A stretch of 64,000 bases of DNA from Dryomyza anilis (GCA_951804985.1 OX638133.1:24458963-24522962), one strand, 5' to 3'; counted from the first letter of the stretch, positions 10,823 through 21,870 are shown. Notes: generated by a model from the letters alone, not told the origin. Program-made: numbers and translations.

Positions 10823-11175
10823 TTTTATTTTTTTTTGTTTTATTGAGTAGCATTGTTTTCCTTGTGTTATTTGCGCTATTTGATGTCTGTAGATATATTT
10901 TTTTTGGTTTTTTTTTTTATTTATTTTTAAGTTATTCCTATCAGTAATGCGATATCTACACCCAGGAAGTGTACACAACTTTATTCGCAAGCTCCCCCGG
11001 GAAGTAGTAGAGAATAAAGTTTATTTATAAAAGTAAAATTTGCACGAGTCGTGGGTGGTTGTTTAGTTATAAATTCTCTTTTAGATATAAAATTTCTATA
11101 ATTCTATGAGGATTTTTTTATTTGTTATAAAACCACAAAGTTACAAATATTAATTGGCATAGAATTTGTGGTATT
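10823..11175. other. Nothing recognised
   Basis: T-rich runs and an AGCTCCCCCGGGAAGTAG patch near 10990. No coding or repeat assignment. Confidence 0.4.
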
Positions 11176-11530
11176 TTAATACCCTACTCTAGTTGATATT
11201 TATCATAATAAAAGTCATGTTAGGTTCATTTTGATTTTATAACTGATCGGATTGTGACAAGGAAAAAAATAAAATAAACAGTTCCCAAACATGATTTCTG
11301 CTAGGCTATACTAACAATTAAGGGATATATACACTTTGGTCCACCGTTTGTAACACCCAGAAATTATTATGTTTATCAGTGTCATCTTCTGAATAGATTT
11401 AGCGTTGCTCGCCTGTCCGTCTGTCTGTTGATCACGATTAAAGAAAAACTAAAAGAGCTAGATCAATGAAGTATCAAAGTTAGATTATCTATATATCTAC
11501 GATGTCGGGTATTGAAAATAAATATAATTG
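11176..11530 (-). mobile_element. mini-me/DINE-like element, diverged
   Basis: On the minus strand it carries TTCTGGGTGTTACAAACGG (plus-strand TTTGTAACACCCAGAA at about 11349), the family signature just before the 3' end at 50735-50755. CCGTCTGTCTGTTGATCACG near 11428 is the remnant of the (ACAG)n tract. TACCCTACTCTAG at 11180 matches the terminal TAGGGTA. The long microsatellite and (TA)n tracts are lost. Confidence 0.65.
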
Positions 11531-11544
11531 TTCGATTTTTACAT

Positions 11545-12270
11545 ATAAACATTTCCTGGAGTTCCGAACGGGACATTCGTACGCTTAAAACTTTAATATC
11601 TCGAAGGAAAATTAATTAATTTACTTGATTTTTTTTATCAAGTAGATTTTTAATAGCACTAAATATATCTGCAAAAAATTAGAGAATTCTATACAATTGA
11701 TCTAAAGATATAAATCAAATAGTTGTCATTCCGCACGGGACAAAAACGGAAGTAAATATCGTGGTTCATATGGAAATTCCAAAAAGTCAGCAAATTTTGC
11801 GTATAAAATATTTTTTTTAATTATTTTACAAAATAGCTGAAATCATGTGCTTTATTTGTATATTTACACTTTGTTCCTAAAGTTTATAGTTTTTTCATAA
11901 TAAATCACTGAAAAATTCCGGACGTTATGTATGAAAATTTGCAATACGATTTTTTGTCAAAAATAATTTTATAACTGACAATATTGATAATCATTATTAC
12001 AAAAAAAAGTGGTGTACGATTCGAATTTCCAGATTTTTTTAAGGTTTTCATTTATTTCTTTTTTTGTAAAAATTAAAAAAAAAATGTTATTTCTACACTT
12101 TTGGTACTCAAAATTCCGGACGTGACATATTTTAACTAGCTGTCAAAAATGTTCTAAAATTACGAGAAAATAGATAGTGACATTTTTTAAAATGCCGAGA
12201 AAATTCTGTTTTAGAAACACTTTATAAAATTTTGTTAGTTTAATATGATAGTAAATGTAATGTGACAATA
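11545..12270 (+). repeat. CCGGACGGGAC-family repeat, forward copy
   Basis: Matches 19090-19690 in reverse complement over most of its length. Shared blocks include the CGTACGCTTAAA start, AGTAAATTAAT, the CCG.ACGGGACAAAAAC block, CATATGGAAATTCCAAAAAGTC, and ATAATAAATCAC.GAAAAAT. Recurrent CCGGACGT blocks every few hundred bases suggest an internally repetitive element. No TIR found; non-coding. Confidence 0.7.
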
Positions 12271-13496
12271 GGACATCCTTATACAAAAATCAGAATTTTT
12301 CCCTACTTTTAATTTCAATGCTTATTTTTAAGCTTTAGAAATATTAAAAAAAGGTTGTCTTAAAAAATAGAAAATAATATTTTATATCTGCATTTCTTTC
12401 AAATTGTTTAATTTGGTTACTCAAAGTACATGAAAAATTGGTATATAAATTGTAGTAAAGTAACTTTATGAGTATTTTTTTATATGTTATCGTCAAGCGA
12501 ATAAAATTTTCTTTTCAAATATTTAGATTCACATATTTAAGATTCCAAATCCACTGTTATTTCAAAGATTTGGGCATTTTTTTGGGCGTGGTTGACGTTT
12601 TTCTGGAAATGTCCATGTGTCCCGACCAATTTACCTCATGTAAGATTAACATTTAAGGATGAATTTTGTTTAATAACTATCGAAATAAGCTTTTTTTAAG
12701 AACTCCCAACAAATAACGGTTTCAAAAATTAAATAGTTTGAAACGTATATCGGTTTCGGTTTCAATACCGGATTTATATGTTTGAACTTTTGATTAAAAG
12801 TTAAGATTTAGTGTTTAATCTGTATGATATTTTCTTAAGGAATCCTAAATTTCATCAGAATCCAACTAAAGCAATTAAAGTTATACAAAACCAAAAAATT
12901 CGAAATAATTTATATGAAAAAATTGTATATGTCCCATTAAGAATAATTAAAAACAAAAACAATTTTATTATCTTACATACTTTAACGAAACGGAGTTAAA
13001 CACAGAATCAAGAAGTTATACTAAATTCAAAAAAATATTTCCATAAAACTTCTGGTAAATCCAAGTATTCTCCTACCTCAAGCAATTAAATTTTCTCCAA
13101 AAACATACGTTTTTTTTTTTAATAATTGGAAATTAAATTACTTCAAGGTCTTAATGCCAGGGAATACCTAACATTTAAAGAAACAGCCTACTCAAGAATA
13201 CAAATGAAACCTCTTGACATTTGGGCAAAACAGAGCATAGAAATGGCAAACTAAAGGTAGCGCATGTCATGTCATAAATATTCTACGGCTTATTAGATAT
13301 GTGCGTAGGGATTCTGTCTGTAGCAGTAGCATCAATAGACGGAAACCTAAAAATTCACAGTCTCACGTGGCGGCCATAAACATGCGAAAATGCGTGTAGA
13401 AAACCATTTAATTATGTACTAAATTATAAATTAGCAAGAATCATTGTAATATGGCTACGAAAAAAAGTGCGATGTGCAAAGAATAAAATAGTTTAT
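12271..13496. other. Nothing recognised; AT-rich
   Basis: Long unassigned stretch. A short piece near 12595-12625 (GGTTGACGTTTTTCTG) also occurs at about 9078, so a further fragment of the CCGGACGGGAC family may end here. The region 13265-13420 is less AT-rich and unique. No exon-like sequence is convincing. Confidence 0.4.
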
Positions 13497-13506
13497 ATTA
13501 CTTTTG

Positions 13507-13791
13507 TAGCCGCGGTAGCTCAGTGGTTAGTGCGTTGGACTGCGAGCCGAAAGGTCCCCGGTTCAACCCTGGACTGGGGCTAACAACATCTTTCCATAGA
13601 AACATTTTTCTATACCGCGCTACCTTTCGGCAGTAAATGGCAAACCTACAAGAGTAAAACATTGCCTATGAAAAGCTCTCACCCGCCGTTCGGATTCGGC
13701 AATAAACTGTAGGTCCCACGCACAGCTCAAATGGTGAGAGAGCTCGGCCGAAGTCCTATACAGGACTGTAGCGCCAAACTATTATTTTATT
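13507..13791 (+). mobile_element. tRNA-derived SINE, full-length copy
   Basis: The head is tRNA-like: A box TAGCTCAGTGG at about 13516 and B box GGTTCAACCC at about 13560, with normal spacing. A ~200 bp tRNA-unrelated body follows (CGCGCTACC, AGCTCTCACCCGCCG, GAGAGCTCGGCCGAAG), with a 3' tail of ATT repeats. ATTACTTT lies on both sides (13497-13504 and 13792-13799), the target duplication made by LINE-type integration. Five more copies are in this window. The family name is not known to me. Confidence 0.92.
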
Positions 13792-14040
13792 ATTACTTTA
13801 ATATAAGTACATCAAAGAACATTTATAATTAAAGATATTAGTTAATTTCAAATTTGATATATGAAATATGTTTTTTGTTAGGGGTTCCCCCATCGGTAAT
13901 GCGTAATAATTCAATATAAATTCTGTAAAATAGTGATATAAGTTTGTAAAATTAAGAAAATTATCAAAAAGTCTCAATACTATATAAAAAAATTGTAACA
14001 AATCAATTTATAACTTTTCTTTGACAAAAAGGATTATGTA

Positions 14041-14745
14041 CACAGAAAAAAATGTACATCATATTGATGAATTCCGTTCTTCAAAACATGATTCATTGTA
14101 TTGAAGAACCATTCATAATATTAATAACTAACGACATCAATGTTATGAATGCGATCATAAATATGATGAACGCTCGGTAACTGTCGAAAAAGTTTTCTTC
14201 AATATGATGAACTGTATGTGAAGAATACGTTTCATCATATTAATGAACAAAAACATAAAATACAACATATTTTACTTTATATTAATGAATGCATGAATAA
14301 AAAATATATTTTTTTTTTGAAAAAAAAAAAAAATATGAAAATTTTGTTGTCGAAAAAATTTTGCTTATGAAATTTTTTTTTTTCGAAAAAATTTTTTTTT
14401 TTGATAATTTTTTGTATTCGATAAATTTATTTTTTCATATAATTTTTTCTGTTATTTCTTAAATAAACTTTTTACAACACTTTTTTTTCGATTTTTTTTT
14501 AAATCGTAAAAAAATATTATATTCATAAATATTATGAACAAATTTATCAATAAGACGATCCAAATTCATTGTATTAAATATTTCGTTCTTCACTATGATG
14601 TTCGATAGTACGAATAATTTCATATCTATTCATTCAATATGTCATTTAATGAACGGTGGTATCAATATGATGAATCTGGTAGTTGGTGAAAAATTCATAA
14701 TATTTATAAATAAATTCATCATATTGATGAATTTTTTTTTCTGTG
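14041..14745 (+). mobile_element. Tc1/mariner-type MITE, ATCATATTGATGAATT family
   Basis: Flanked by TA on both sides. Left end CACAGAAAAAAATGTACATC, right end complementary (..TTTTTTTTTCTGTG). TIRs continue with ATCATATTGATGAATT. The interior is very AT-rich with many CATCATATT / AATATGATG blocks in both orientations, so the whole element is a loose palindrome. Other copies are 54009-54906, 51938-52565 (5' truncated) and fragments at 58290-58420 and 59993-60060. No coding capacity. Confidence 0.88.
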
Positions 14746-15098
14746 TATGACCAAATGTGAAAATGTAAAATATACTTTGTATAATTTATAATAATTATTT
14801 AAAATTTTCTTCTACAGAGTGGTTTAGTGTCTAAAACCTGATACAATTGAAGCTATTAAGCTTTTTTTAAAATTTATTTGAACCTTTAAATTGATTTAGA
14901 AGAAATTTTTTTTTGTATATTTTTGTTTTTTTAATAATTCGGGAAATTTTTCAATTACATTCGTGATTTTGAACAAGTGTTCTATTCGCAAATATGAATT
15001 TAACAGTGATTCCATATATCGAAAATAGACATGGATGTATCGAATAGATTCTACGGCTTATATTGCATCGGAAAACATCGATGTATCGAAGCAATATA
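14746..15098. other. Nothing recognised; AT-rich
   Basis: Ends with TCGATGTATCGAA motifs at 15030-15090. No element or gene seen. Confidence 0.4.
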
Positions 15099-15376
15099 CC
15101 CAAGTAACCACTTTGTGGCAACTTAAGCGGTAGCCACTTAAGTGTTTGTTCCAAATCATGCGAAATATACATATTTGCCACCTAATTGTCAGTCAAAAAG
15201 CCACGGGGCGAGGCTTTGGTACAACTTTCGATCCCTTAAAGTGTCGGTTCACCTATTTGGAACTTGAACTGTCATTTTAAATGTGGAACTTGTGTGGATT
15301 AAAAATAAAAAAAAATAAAGATCCTACGCAGTGCCATTAACGTGAATGTCTGCACATAATGTCAAAAATATGTATG

Positions 15377-15596
15377 CACCCAGAAAAAAATACTATATAA
15401 ATAATAGTTTTTTACTATTAAAAATAGTCAATAAGATAAATTATTATTTTAATCGGAAAATACCATTAAATACTAGAAAATACCATGACAATGCCATTGA
15501 GTTTATATGAGAAGATTTATTTTTTGTATACAATTAAATCAATAATTGTCCTATTGACCAATTTTAATGGGATTTGAGGGAATTTTTTTCTGGGTG
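15377..15596 (+). mobile_element. CACCCAGAAAAAAAT MITE, 220 bp, nested
   Basis: Ends CACCCAGAAAAAAAT and ATTTTTTTCTGGGTG. The flank is TG on both sides. A second copy with exactly the same length lies in opposite orientation at 21513-21732, flanked by TA. The two are nearly identical, so the family has moved recently. Inserted in the CCCAAGTAACCAC element. Confidence 0.92.
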
Positions 15597-16009
15597 TGGC
15601 ATGATAATGTAAGTCTTAACGAACAGATTTTTCGGCAAACTACAACTCTAATTTAACAAACGGTGCAAGTTTTCGGGTTACAGCTAATATTCAACCCGCT
15701 CTATTAATAACGCGCACTTAAAAAAATGCAATTTGTGAAAATGTTTAATAAAAAGTGATTTTTTTAATTTCTTAAATTATACTATTCCGACTGTCCTTTA
15801 TTACAACCCAACGTTCCATGGACATATGTAGTGGATATAATAAATTTTTTGTGTATAATAATATACTTTTATACCATTATTTATAAACATGTTCCTATTA
15901 GGTTCTTCATTATATACATGCAACATGTGTGGAACATAATACATTTTTTAATTTGCCACAATTTTTCCACGTTATAACAACAAAGTTAGCTCCGCCCATT
16001 ATCGTATAT

Positions 16010-16225
16010 GTTTCATTATCGGAATCGTATATGTTTCATTATCGGAATGTATGACTTATATATCACAGCATTGTTACATATTATTGCATTGCCCACACAT
16101 GTTCTTAGCCACCGCTTTGGAACTAAATTTATGTTCCATTATCAGAATGTATGACTTATATATCACAGCATTGTGACATATTATTGTGTATGTTCCATAC
16201 ATGATCTTAGCCACCGCTATGCAAC
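16010..16225 (+). repeat. Direct repeats inside the CCCAAG element
   Basis: CGTATATGTTTCATTATCGG occurs twice in a row at about 16003 and 16027. A longer block (ATGACTTATATATCACAGCATTG, then CCATACATG/CCACACATG..CTTAGCCACCGCT) occurs at about 16048-16126 and 16148-16226. The changes between copies are few. Confidence 0.85.
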
Positions 16226-16324
16226 TAAAAAATACTAGTTTGCAACACTGGTGTTAGAAGTTACTAAAAAACTACACATTTGCCACAAAAGTTTGTTGCA
16301 ATTGTCGAGCCGTGGTTACTTGGG

Positions 16325-16836
16325 TATCGAGTGTCTTTAAAACATTGATGTATATTGGACATCCCCAATTTTTTCTCAATATCAAAAAAGGAAAATCTCA
16401 ATTTCATTTGAAATTTTGTCAATTTCAAATCAAAAAATCTTAATTTTATTTGAATTTTTCTACATTTCAAGTGGAAAATTTTCATTTGCAAATTACTCAA
16501 TTTCATTTGAAAATGTTGTAGTAATTCACAAAGTTTAAAAAACACGATTTTTAAATTCTAGATAGCCGTTCGGTGGTAACCGTAACCGATATCTATTTAA
16601 ACCGCTTTTTCAAACCGTAAACTTAACCAAAATTGTTATTAAAAATCAGAGTTAAAACGATATCCAAAACCGATATAAGAAACTTCGGCTTGTATACCAG
16701 TTTTAAAACAGTTCTGAACATAGTAAGAAAAACTGACTGTTAAAATTAGAACCTTTCGTTAGTCAATCTAAAATCGAAATCATAACTTGAATCCGGTTTA
16801 TTGAAACAATAAAAAGCAAAAGTGTGCAAAACTTAC
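16325..16836 (-). other. Start of the putative first intron
   Basis: Lies just downstream (minus strand) of the splice donor at 16836. It holds an AACCGTAACCGATATC-type degenerate repeat at about 16575-16680 and CAAATTTCATTTGAAATTG-type inverted runs at 16395-16520. No further exon recognised. Confidence 0.35.
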
Positions 16837-16867
16837 TTCCTCTTCCGCTGCCCCGACGTCTGGCCAT
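16837..16867 (-). CDS. Putative first coding exon of an unrecognised gene
   Basis: On the minus strand, GAGAAAATGG gives an ATG in a favourable fly start context (A-rich at -1 to -4, G at +4). It is followed by codons for M-A-R-R-R-G-S-G-R-G and one extra base, then GTAAGT, which matches the 5' splice consensus (GAA|GTAAGT) exactly. The exon would end in phase 1. The basic, Arg/Gly/Ser-rich start is compatible with many nuclear or cytoplasmic proteins; there is no signal peptide. I do not recognise the protein. Upstream lies a GC-raised, non-repetitive 1.6 kb stretch as expected for a 5' UTR and promoter. Later exons would be at lower coordinates, possibly outside the window, across a long transposon-filled intron. 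A chance ATG plus donor is possible but the coincidence with the island argues against it. Confidence 0.5.
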
Positions 16868-18450
16868 TTTCTCAAATTATTGCCACTTCCAAGCCACGTA
16901 AATCCGCAGGACGATAACGCAGGACGAAGTAGACGTAGGGAACAAAGGCAAAGCGTAGCGGCGAAGGTTGCGCAGTGAACAAAAAATATCGAAGTAAAGC
17001 AACAGCCTCGTCGTCCCAGCGAATGAAACGTGGTAGTTACACAAAGGACTAAGGATATTTGTTGTTGTGCGCTGTTGTGTGTATCCTGATTTTGTTACTT
17101 GTTATTCACAGCTTTTCTTTGAATGCGCTTCTTCTGCTGTTGCTGTTGCTGCTGCTGCCTCTTCTTGTTCTTCTTATAAGTATGTCCTTGTTACAATTTG
17201 TGTTGCTGTGATCTAAGCACAGACAGACAATATGCCAAAGGACATCAATTTCAATTCCAACGCCCAGTGTGCGACGGCATTCGGTGACGCGAACACAACG
17301 CGATTTGAATGCGACATGGTTTTTTTTTTGTTGTTGTTTGTTTTTTGCTTTCGTGTTTTGATTTATAATTCTTTAGCATTAATTCGAATTTTTCTATGTG
17401 GCATTTACATATTTTTTAATTTGAAATAAAGTCTATTTTACATTAACATAAAAAGTATTTTTTTATTAAATAAAAAAAGTATTATTTAAGTAGAAAAAAC
17501 TACATTCATTTTTGAATATGTTTTAATTTTTGATATGTCAAAAAATTTCATTACACTTTGCACTCGTTTGCGTTTCGACGACAGTGGCAAGGATTTCCGT
17601 ATCCGTCCGGGGGCAGCCTTCGTTCGTGTACACGAGCGTCAGTGGGTGGGCAGATGGCTAGGTAGGTCCGTCGTTTAGTCTGCCGTTCGGTCGGTTCTAT
17701 TGCAGGGAGCAAGGGTCTGTTAATAGAATTTTGCGTTTGGGGGAACTCGCAAAATGTGCGTCACTTGTATGCGTCTCTGTCTCGCTCGCTCGCTCACTCA
17801 CTAAGTGTGCATTGGGTGGGTGCGCACGAGCCCAAAAAATACCTTTACACAGAGCACGAAAAGCAGGATGCACGCCAAGCTATTTTAATTAATGTGGTTC
17901 AACAATAAGCACCTCTTTCTTCAATTGTAGCATTAATGAAGCTACAAAAAAAAATTTAACTTTTCAGCAAAAATAGAAAAATGCAATCAAAATTCCTTAA
18001 AGCACAATAATTACTACACTGCAACCCAAAGTGTTGCTAAATTATTTTTCACTTATTCAGCAGCATTTTGCAGACTACATACAATAATTTTAATTTGCTT
18101 TAAATTAAAATGCTTTCAATTGCGTTGCATTGTTTTTGTTTTTCTTCAAATTAATCAAAACGAATGAACACAAAATTTTGTTCGACTAGCGACGGCGTAC
18201 AACAAACTAACGAACGAACGAAGTGGCGCACAACGAGTTTCAAGACGTACTGTTTAGTCTTTCAACTTTCAATTTGGTGGCTCGTCTCTGGCGATTGACG
18301 ATTGTTGAACGTACGTTGCTCTCTGCGCTCCACAGTTTGGGGGATTCGCGCAGTGTTGCCATTGCACCGAATGAATAACGGGTGAATTTCATGTTGGACG
18401 AACAAAAGTAACGTGAGCTCTGTGAAATCTTTTTTTTTAATATTCAATAA
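16868..18450 (-). promoter_or_regulatory. Probable 5' UTR / promoter region of the minus-strand gene
   Basis: Non-repetitive and clearly less AT-rich than the flanks, in blocks at 16840-17300, 17560-17890 and 18180-18420. It contains a run of CTG/CAG triplets (17130-17160), a GCTCGCTCGCTCACTCAC tract (GAGA-like on the minus strand) near 17785, and one TAGGTAG heptamer at 17659-17665, which equals a known early-embryo TAGteam/Zelda site variant. No TATA box or clear initiator was identified, so the transcription start is not placed. The plus-strand frame at 17232 has no recognisable product. Confidence 0.4.
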
Positions 18451-18500
18451 CACATAAAAATAGCCAAAATCGAAATTTCGTCATTACATTTAGCACTTTT

Positions 18501-19023
18501 AAGGGCTGAACTTTACTTTATAGGAACGGTCGAAATTAAAAAAAAAAATTGTCATGATTTTTAAATGTGGGGAAAATGACAAAAAAAATCGAAAACCGAC
18601 CGAGGTCATAGTTTGTTTTTAAGTTGTTACAAAGTGGGCGGGACAAACAGAAAAAAACCAAAATTATCACACGATGCAAGAACAGGACCTAAAAATAAAA
18701 TAAAAAATAAAAAATGTGACCTCAATGGCGCATATTCATAGACAATTTAAAGTCAACTTTAAAATTAGAGTCAGCTTTTTTGACAATTTTCACATAGAAT
18801 AAAATGTCAAAAAGCTGATTTTAATTTTAAAGTCGAAAAACCTGAATTTTTTAAACTTCAATTCAAGGAAAATGGGAGTGGCAAAATGAAAATAATAAAA
18901 TATTAAAAATCCTTTACATTCAGATAAATAATGCATTGAAATTTATATACCAAAAAAATTCTTGAATCGAAAAAAAAATCGCGCGATTTTGATATCGGCC
19001 CTATAATGTAAAGTTCAACCCTT
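18501..19023. mobile_element. TIR element, AAGGGYTGAACTTTAC ends
   Basis: Left end AAGGGCTGAACTTTACTTTA, right end complementary (TAATGTAAAGTTCAACCCTT), imperfect TIRs of about 25 bp that continue into TAGG..CGGTCGAAA / TAGGGCCGATATC. The left flank is TTTT and the right TTTA, so the target duplication is unclear. It contains the ~110 bp hairpin repeat (18730-18840) and one GATGCAAGAACAGG block. A solitary end of the same type is at about 62412-62440. Confidence 0.65.
18730..18840. repeat. Short hairpin repeat, AAAGTCAACTTTAAAATTA
   Basis: An imperfect palindrome: AAAGTCAACTTTAAAATTAG..TCAGCTTTTTGACA pairs with TGTCAAAAAGCTGA..TTTTAATTTTAAAGTCGA. A near-identical copy is at 59708-59822 and a degenerate one at about 23812-23875. 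The copies share the preceding GCGCATATT.ATAGACAATTT (first two). Looks like a very small fold-back element. Confidence 0.8.
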
Positions 19024-19089
19024 TTATGAATTATATTATTCCATAATTATCATGTTATTCCGATTTTACAGCTTGCTATTAAATTTTAA

Positions 19090-19690
19090 ATTATATAAAT
19101 GCTAAAAGTTTACTTCACGGCCCGAAGCGAAAAATCACCCAAATTTTAATACATAACGTCCGTAGTTATTCTGTGATTTATTACGAAAAAACTATGAACT
19201 TTATGAAAAAAGTATACATATACAAAATTAAAGTAATTTATCGCAGCTATCTTTCTAAATTATGCAAAAAAATAATTTGTAAAATAATTTGCAAAAAGTA
19301 TTTTTGGAAAAAGAAATAAAATTTTGTCTCGTCCGTAATTTTCCTGTGATTTATTATGAAAAAAGTATAATTTTATAAACAAAGTGTTAATTTACAAATA
19401 AAGCACATTATCTCACCTACTTTTTAATATAATTCAAAAAAAATAATTTACATGCAAAATTCGTTGACTTTTTGGAATTTCCATATGAACCTCGACATGC
19501 TCTGTTGTTTTTGTCCCGTCCGGAACGACCACTATTTAATTTTTATCTTTTCATCTACCATTTAGAATTCTTCAATGTGCAGATATTTAATCCTATTTAA
19601 ATACACTTGCAAAAAAAAAAATCAAGTAAATTCATTAAATTTTAAGCGTACGGATATCCCGCCCGGAACCCTAGAAAATGTCCATATATG
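19090..19690 (-). repeat. CCGGACGGGAC-family repeat, reverse copy
   Basis: Reverse complement of the 11545-12270 copy, sharing GACTTTTTGGAATTTCCATATG, GTTTTTGTCCCGTCCGGAA, TAATTTTCCTGTGATTTATTA and AAGCGTACGGATATCCCG. TCCGTAGTTATTCTGTGATTTATTA and TCCGTAATTTTCCTGTGATTTATTA show an internal ~185 bp repeat unit (19160 and 19340). Confidence 0.7.
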
Positions 19691-19696
19691 GACTTT

Positions 19697-19806
19697 TTGG
19701 CCATTCGTACCGAGAACACTCCGACAGAACGCATCGACATCTACCTACCATGTAGGTTCAATTTGACGCTCGATATCACTACGAGAAATTTTCCGATATC
19801 ATTTGA
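19697..19806 (+). mobile_element. CCCAGT-family MITE fragment
   Basis: Carries only the middle blocks: CGAGAACACTCCGACAGAACG, ATCTACCTACCATGTAGGTTC and TTTGACGCTCGATATC.CTACGAG. Both ends are missing. It abuts the CCGGACGGGAC repeat, as a similar fragment does at 8770-9110. Confidence 0.65.
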
Positions 19807-21290
19807 ATTTGGTTTCACTTGCCACGAAAGTTTGCGTAGATCCCCCTTATCAGCCGTTGCCAATTTTTAATGGAACCATTAAATTCTATTTTTTTATAAA
19901 TTGAAATTGAGTTAAAATGTTTCCCAACTAAGGTAGTCGTCTAATGGAAACCACTTAGATGAATATATTTAGAAAATTATGAAATAAGCATGCATTTTTT
20001 AAAGGATTCGTTTTTAAATTCTTCGAATGAAATCAATATTTTTGATATATCATTAGCATATTTCATTTTTATATTCCTTAATTTTTAGATTTTATGTAAT
20101 TAATACGATTTTTATATATTTATGTGTTATTTTTTGTTCCATGTTTTTTGTTAAATTCATGTATTAAATTTTTTGTTTTATATATTCAATGTCCCCTAAA
20201 AAATCCCCCTTGTTTTTAAATGTGTACCAAAAGTCCGAATTTTAAGTCTCAAGTGTACCCAGAACGAAAAGTTTGACCTGACAACCTGGTACTCAAATTG
20301 TACTCACAAGTACATATATGTAAATATTTTTAGGATCGTTAGATTCATTAACATTTTTTTTTTATTAATAAAAATAAAAAATAATAGTTCGTTCAACTTC
20401 ATTTCTATTCCAACCAAAATGTGGAAACACTGATATTAATTGAACAATATTCAAAATTGAACATAAATTGAATGAAAAAAAAAATCACTCAATTTCCCCT
20501 CAAAAAGTACTGCGAAATTTCAACAGTATCGCTAAATTCAGCAATAAAGTATTATTTGATTTTTAACATAGGGACATTTTGTTTATTAAAGGAACCCATA
20601 ACATTCTTTATATATGAAAATTCGTTTATAAAAAAAAAACAAATAAATTTTGTATATACACTCAAAATAATCATAATTAATGAATTACTTCTTCGTAAAT
20701 TGAAATTTCGTTATATATACGATTTTTTTTAAATACAAGTTTATTTTACGATACATTAGTATATTTTAAAATTTGATATTCGTAAAGCCAAAATAAGCAG
20801 AACACACGAAGAAAACAAGAACACAAAAATGCGTCAATGTATTGAATTCCATTTGCAAAGCAATTGCGAGTGTAAAAAAATTGTGTTAAATTATTAAAAA
20901 ATTATAATGAAATAACAAATTTACTATTCTGGGAGTGTGCCAAAGTTGTATTCGAACATCACGTTTTCGAAACATTTCCATTTATTACAAGATGACAATT
21001 ATATGTGAGGATATGATAAAGAGGGACAGAGTGAATTCATTATTCGTCAGATGTACCAACTAATACGTGCAATATTTTCACTAATGATTTTTGTAAAATA
21101 TACAATTTAAACATATTTCGTTATTTTAGGAAAGTTCATTGTTTTCGTGGTTCATTTTCACGAATATTTTCGTCAAAAATTTTTCGTTTATTTTATGCAT
21201 GTTCTATTTTGCAAGAATATAATAAAAATTTCAAAGAATTAAAGTGAAAGGTAACTCGAAACATTATACACTAGATAAGCAGTAGATAAC
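19807..21290. other. AT-rich DNA, nothing recognised
   Basis: No element ends, arrays or exons found. At 20930-21060 the sequence is slightly less AT-rich and unique. Just beyond, 21300-21395 holds GGCAACTCT / AGAGTTGCC inverted pairs. Confidence 0.45.
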
Positions 21291-21512
21291 AAAAGTGACA
21301 AGAGTCCCCGCTATTAACGGCAACTCTGACTTACATCAAACATTCAGCTGGCAACTCTTGCGATTGCGCACGATGTTACAGAGTTGCCAGGTACATATTT
21401 CTCGAAGTTGTTATTTAAAATCTAAACCTTGTTTGATTTTTCATTTTTATTGAATGCACACAATCATATACAAAACAATTATTTAAAAAATTTAAATATT
21501 TCTAAATATATA

Positions 21513-21732
21513 CACCCAGAAAAAAATTCCCTCAAATCCCATTAAAATTGGTCAATAGGACAATTATTGATTTAATAGTATACAAAAAATAAATCTTTTC
21601 ATATAAACTCAATGGCAATGTCATGGTATTTTCTAGTATTTAATGGTATTTTCCGATTAAAATAATAATTTATCCTATTGACTATTTTTAATAGTAAAAA
21701 ACTATTATTTATATAGTATTTTTTTCTGGGTG
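21513..21732 (-). mobile_element. CACCCAGAAAAAAAT MITE, 220 bp
   Basis: Flanked by TA on both sides, with ends CACCCAGAAAAAAAT / ATTTTTTTCTGGGTG. It is the reverse complement of 15377-15596 over its entire length with few differences. A decayed relative may be present at about 45298-45430. Confidence 0.93.
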
Positions 21733-21870
21733 TACAAATAATAAATAAACTGAAATACTTGGGTTACATCGTACACCTGAGAAAATCCTATATATTCTTA
21801 AAGTGCACTTAAAAATAAAGCACATTTGTTTTCGAGTTTTTCTCGATAAATTCCTTAAAGGGTTTGGCTT

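Larger units (their letters stand above)
15099..16324 (+). mobile_element. TIR element, CCCAAGTAACCAC ends
   Basis: Starts CCCAAGTAACCAC and ends GTGGTTACTTGGG, a perfect 13 bp TIR, flanked by TA on both sides. The inner parts also pair loosely (TTGTGGCAA / TTTGTTGCAA). 1226 bp, of which 220 bp is a nested MITE (15377-15596). No transposase-like frame. The TA duplication suggests a Tc1/mariner-type mover. Confidence 0.8.

Noticed and set aside
13507..13585. A functional tRNA gene
   Set aside because: The tRNA-like head recurs in several copies fused to the same body with target duplications, so it is the SINE promoter; the acceptor stem does not pair properly.
17232..17429. Plus-strand frame starting M-P-K-D-I-N-F
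   Set aside because: Runs into a poly-T-derived Phe/Leu stretch, no domain, no donor site, and lies upstream of the better-supported minus-strand start.
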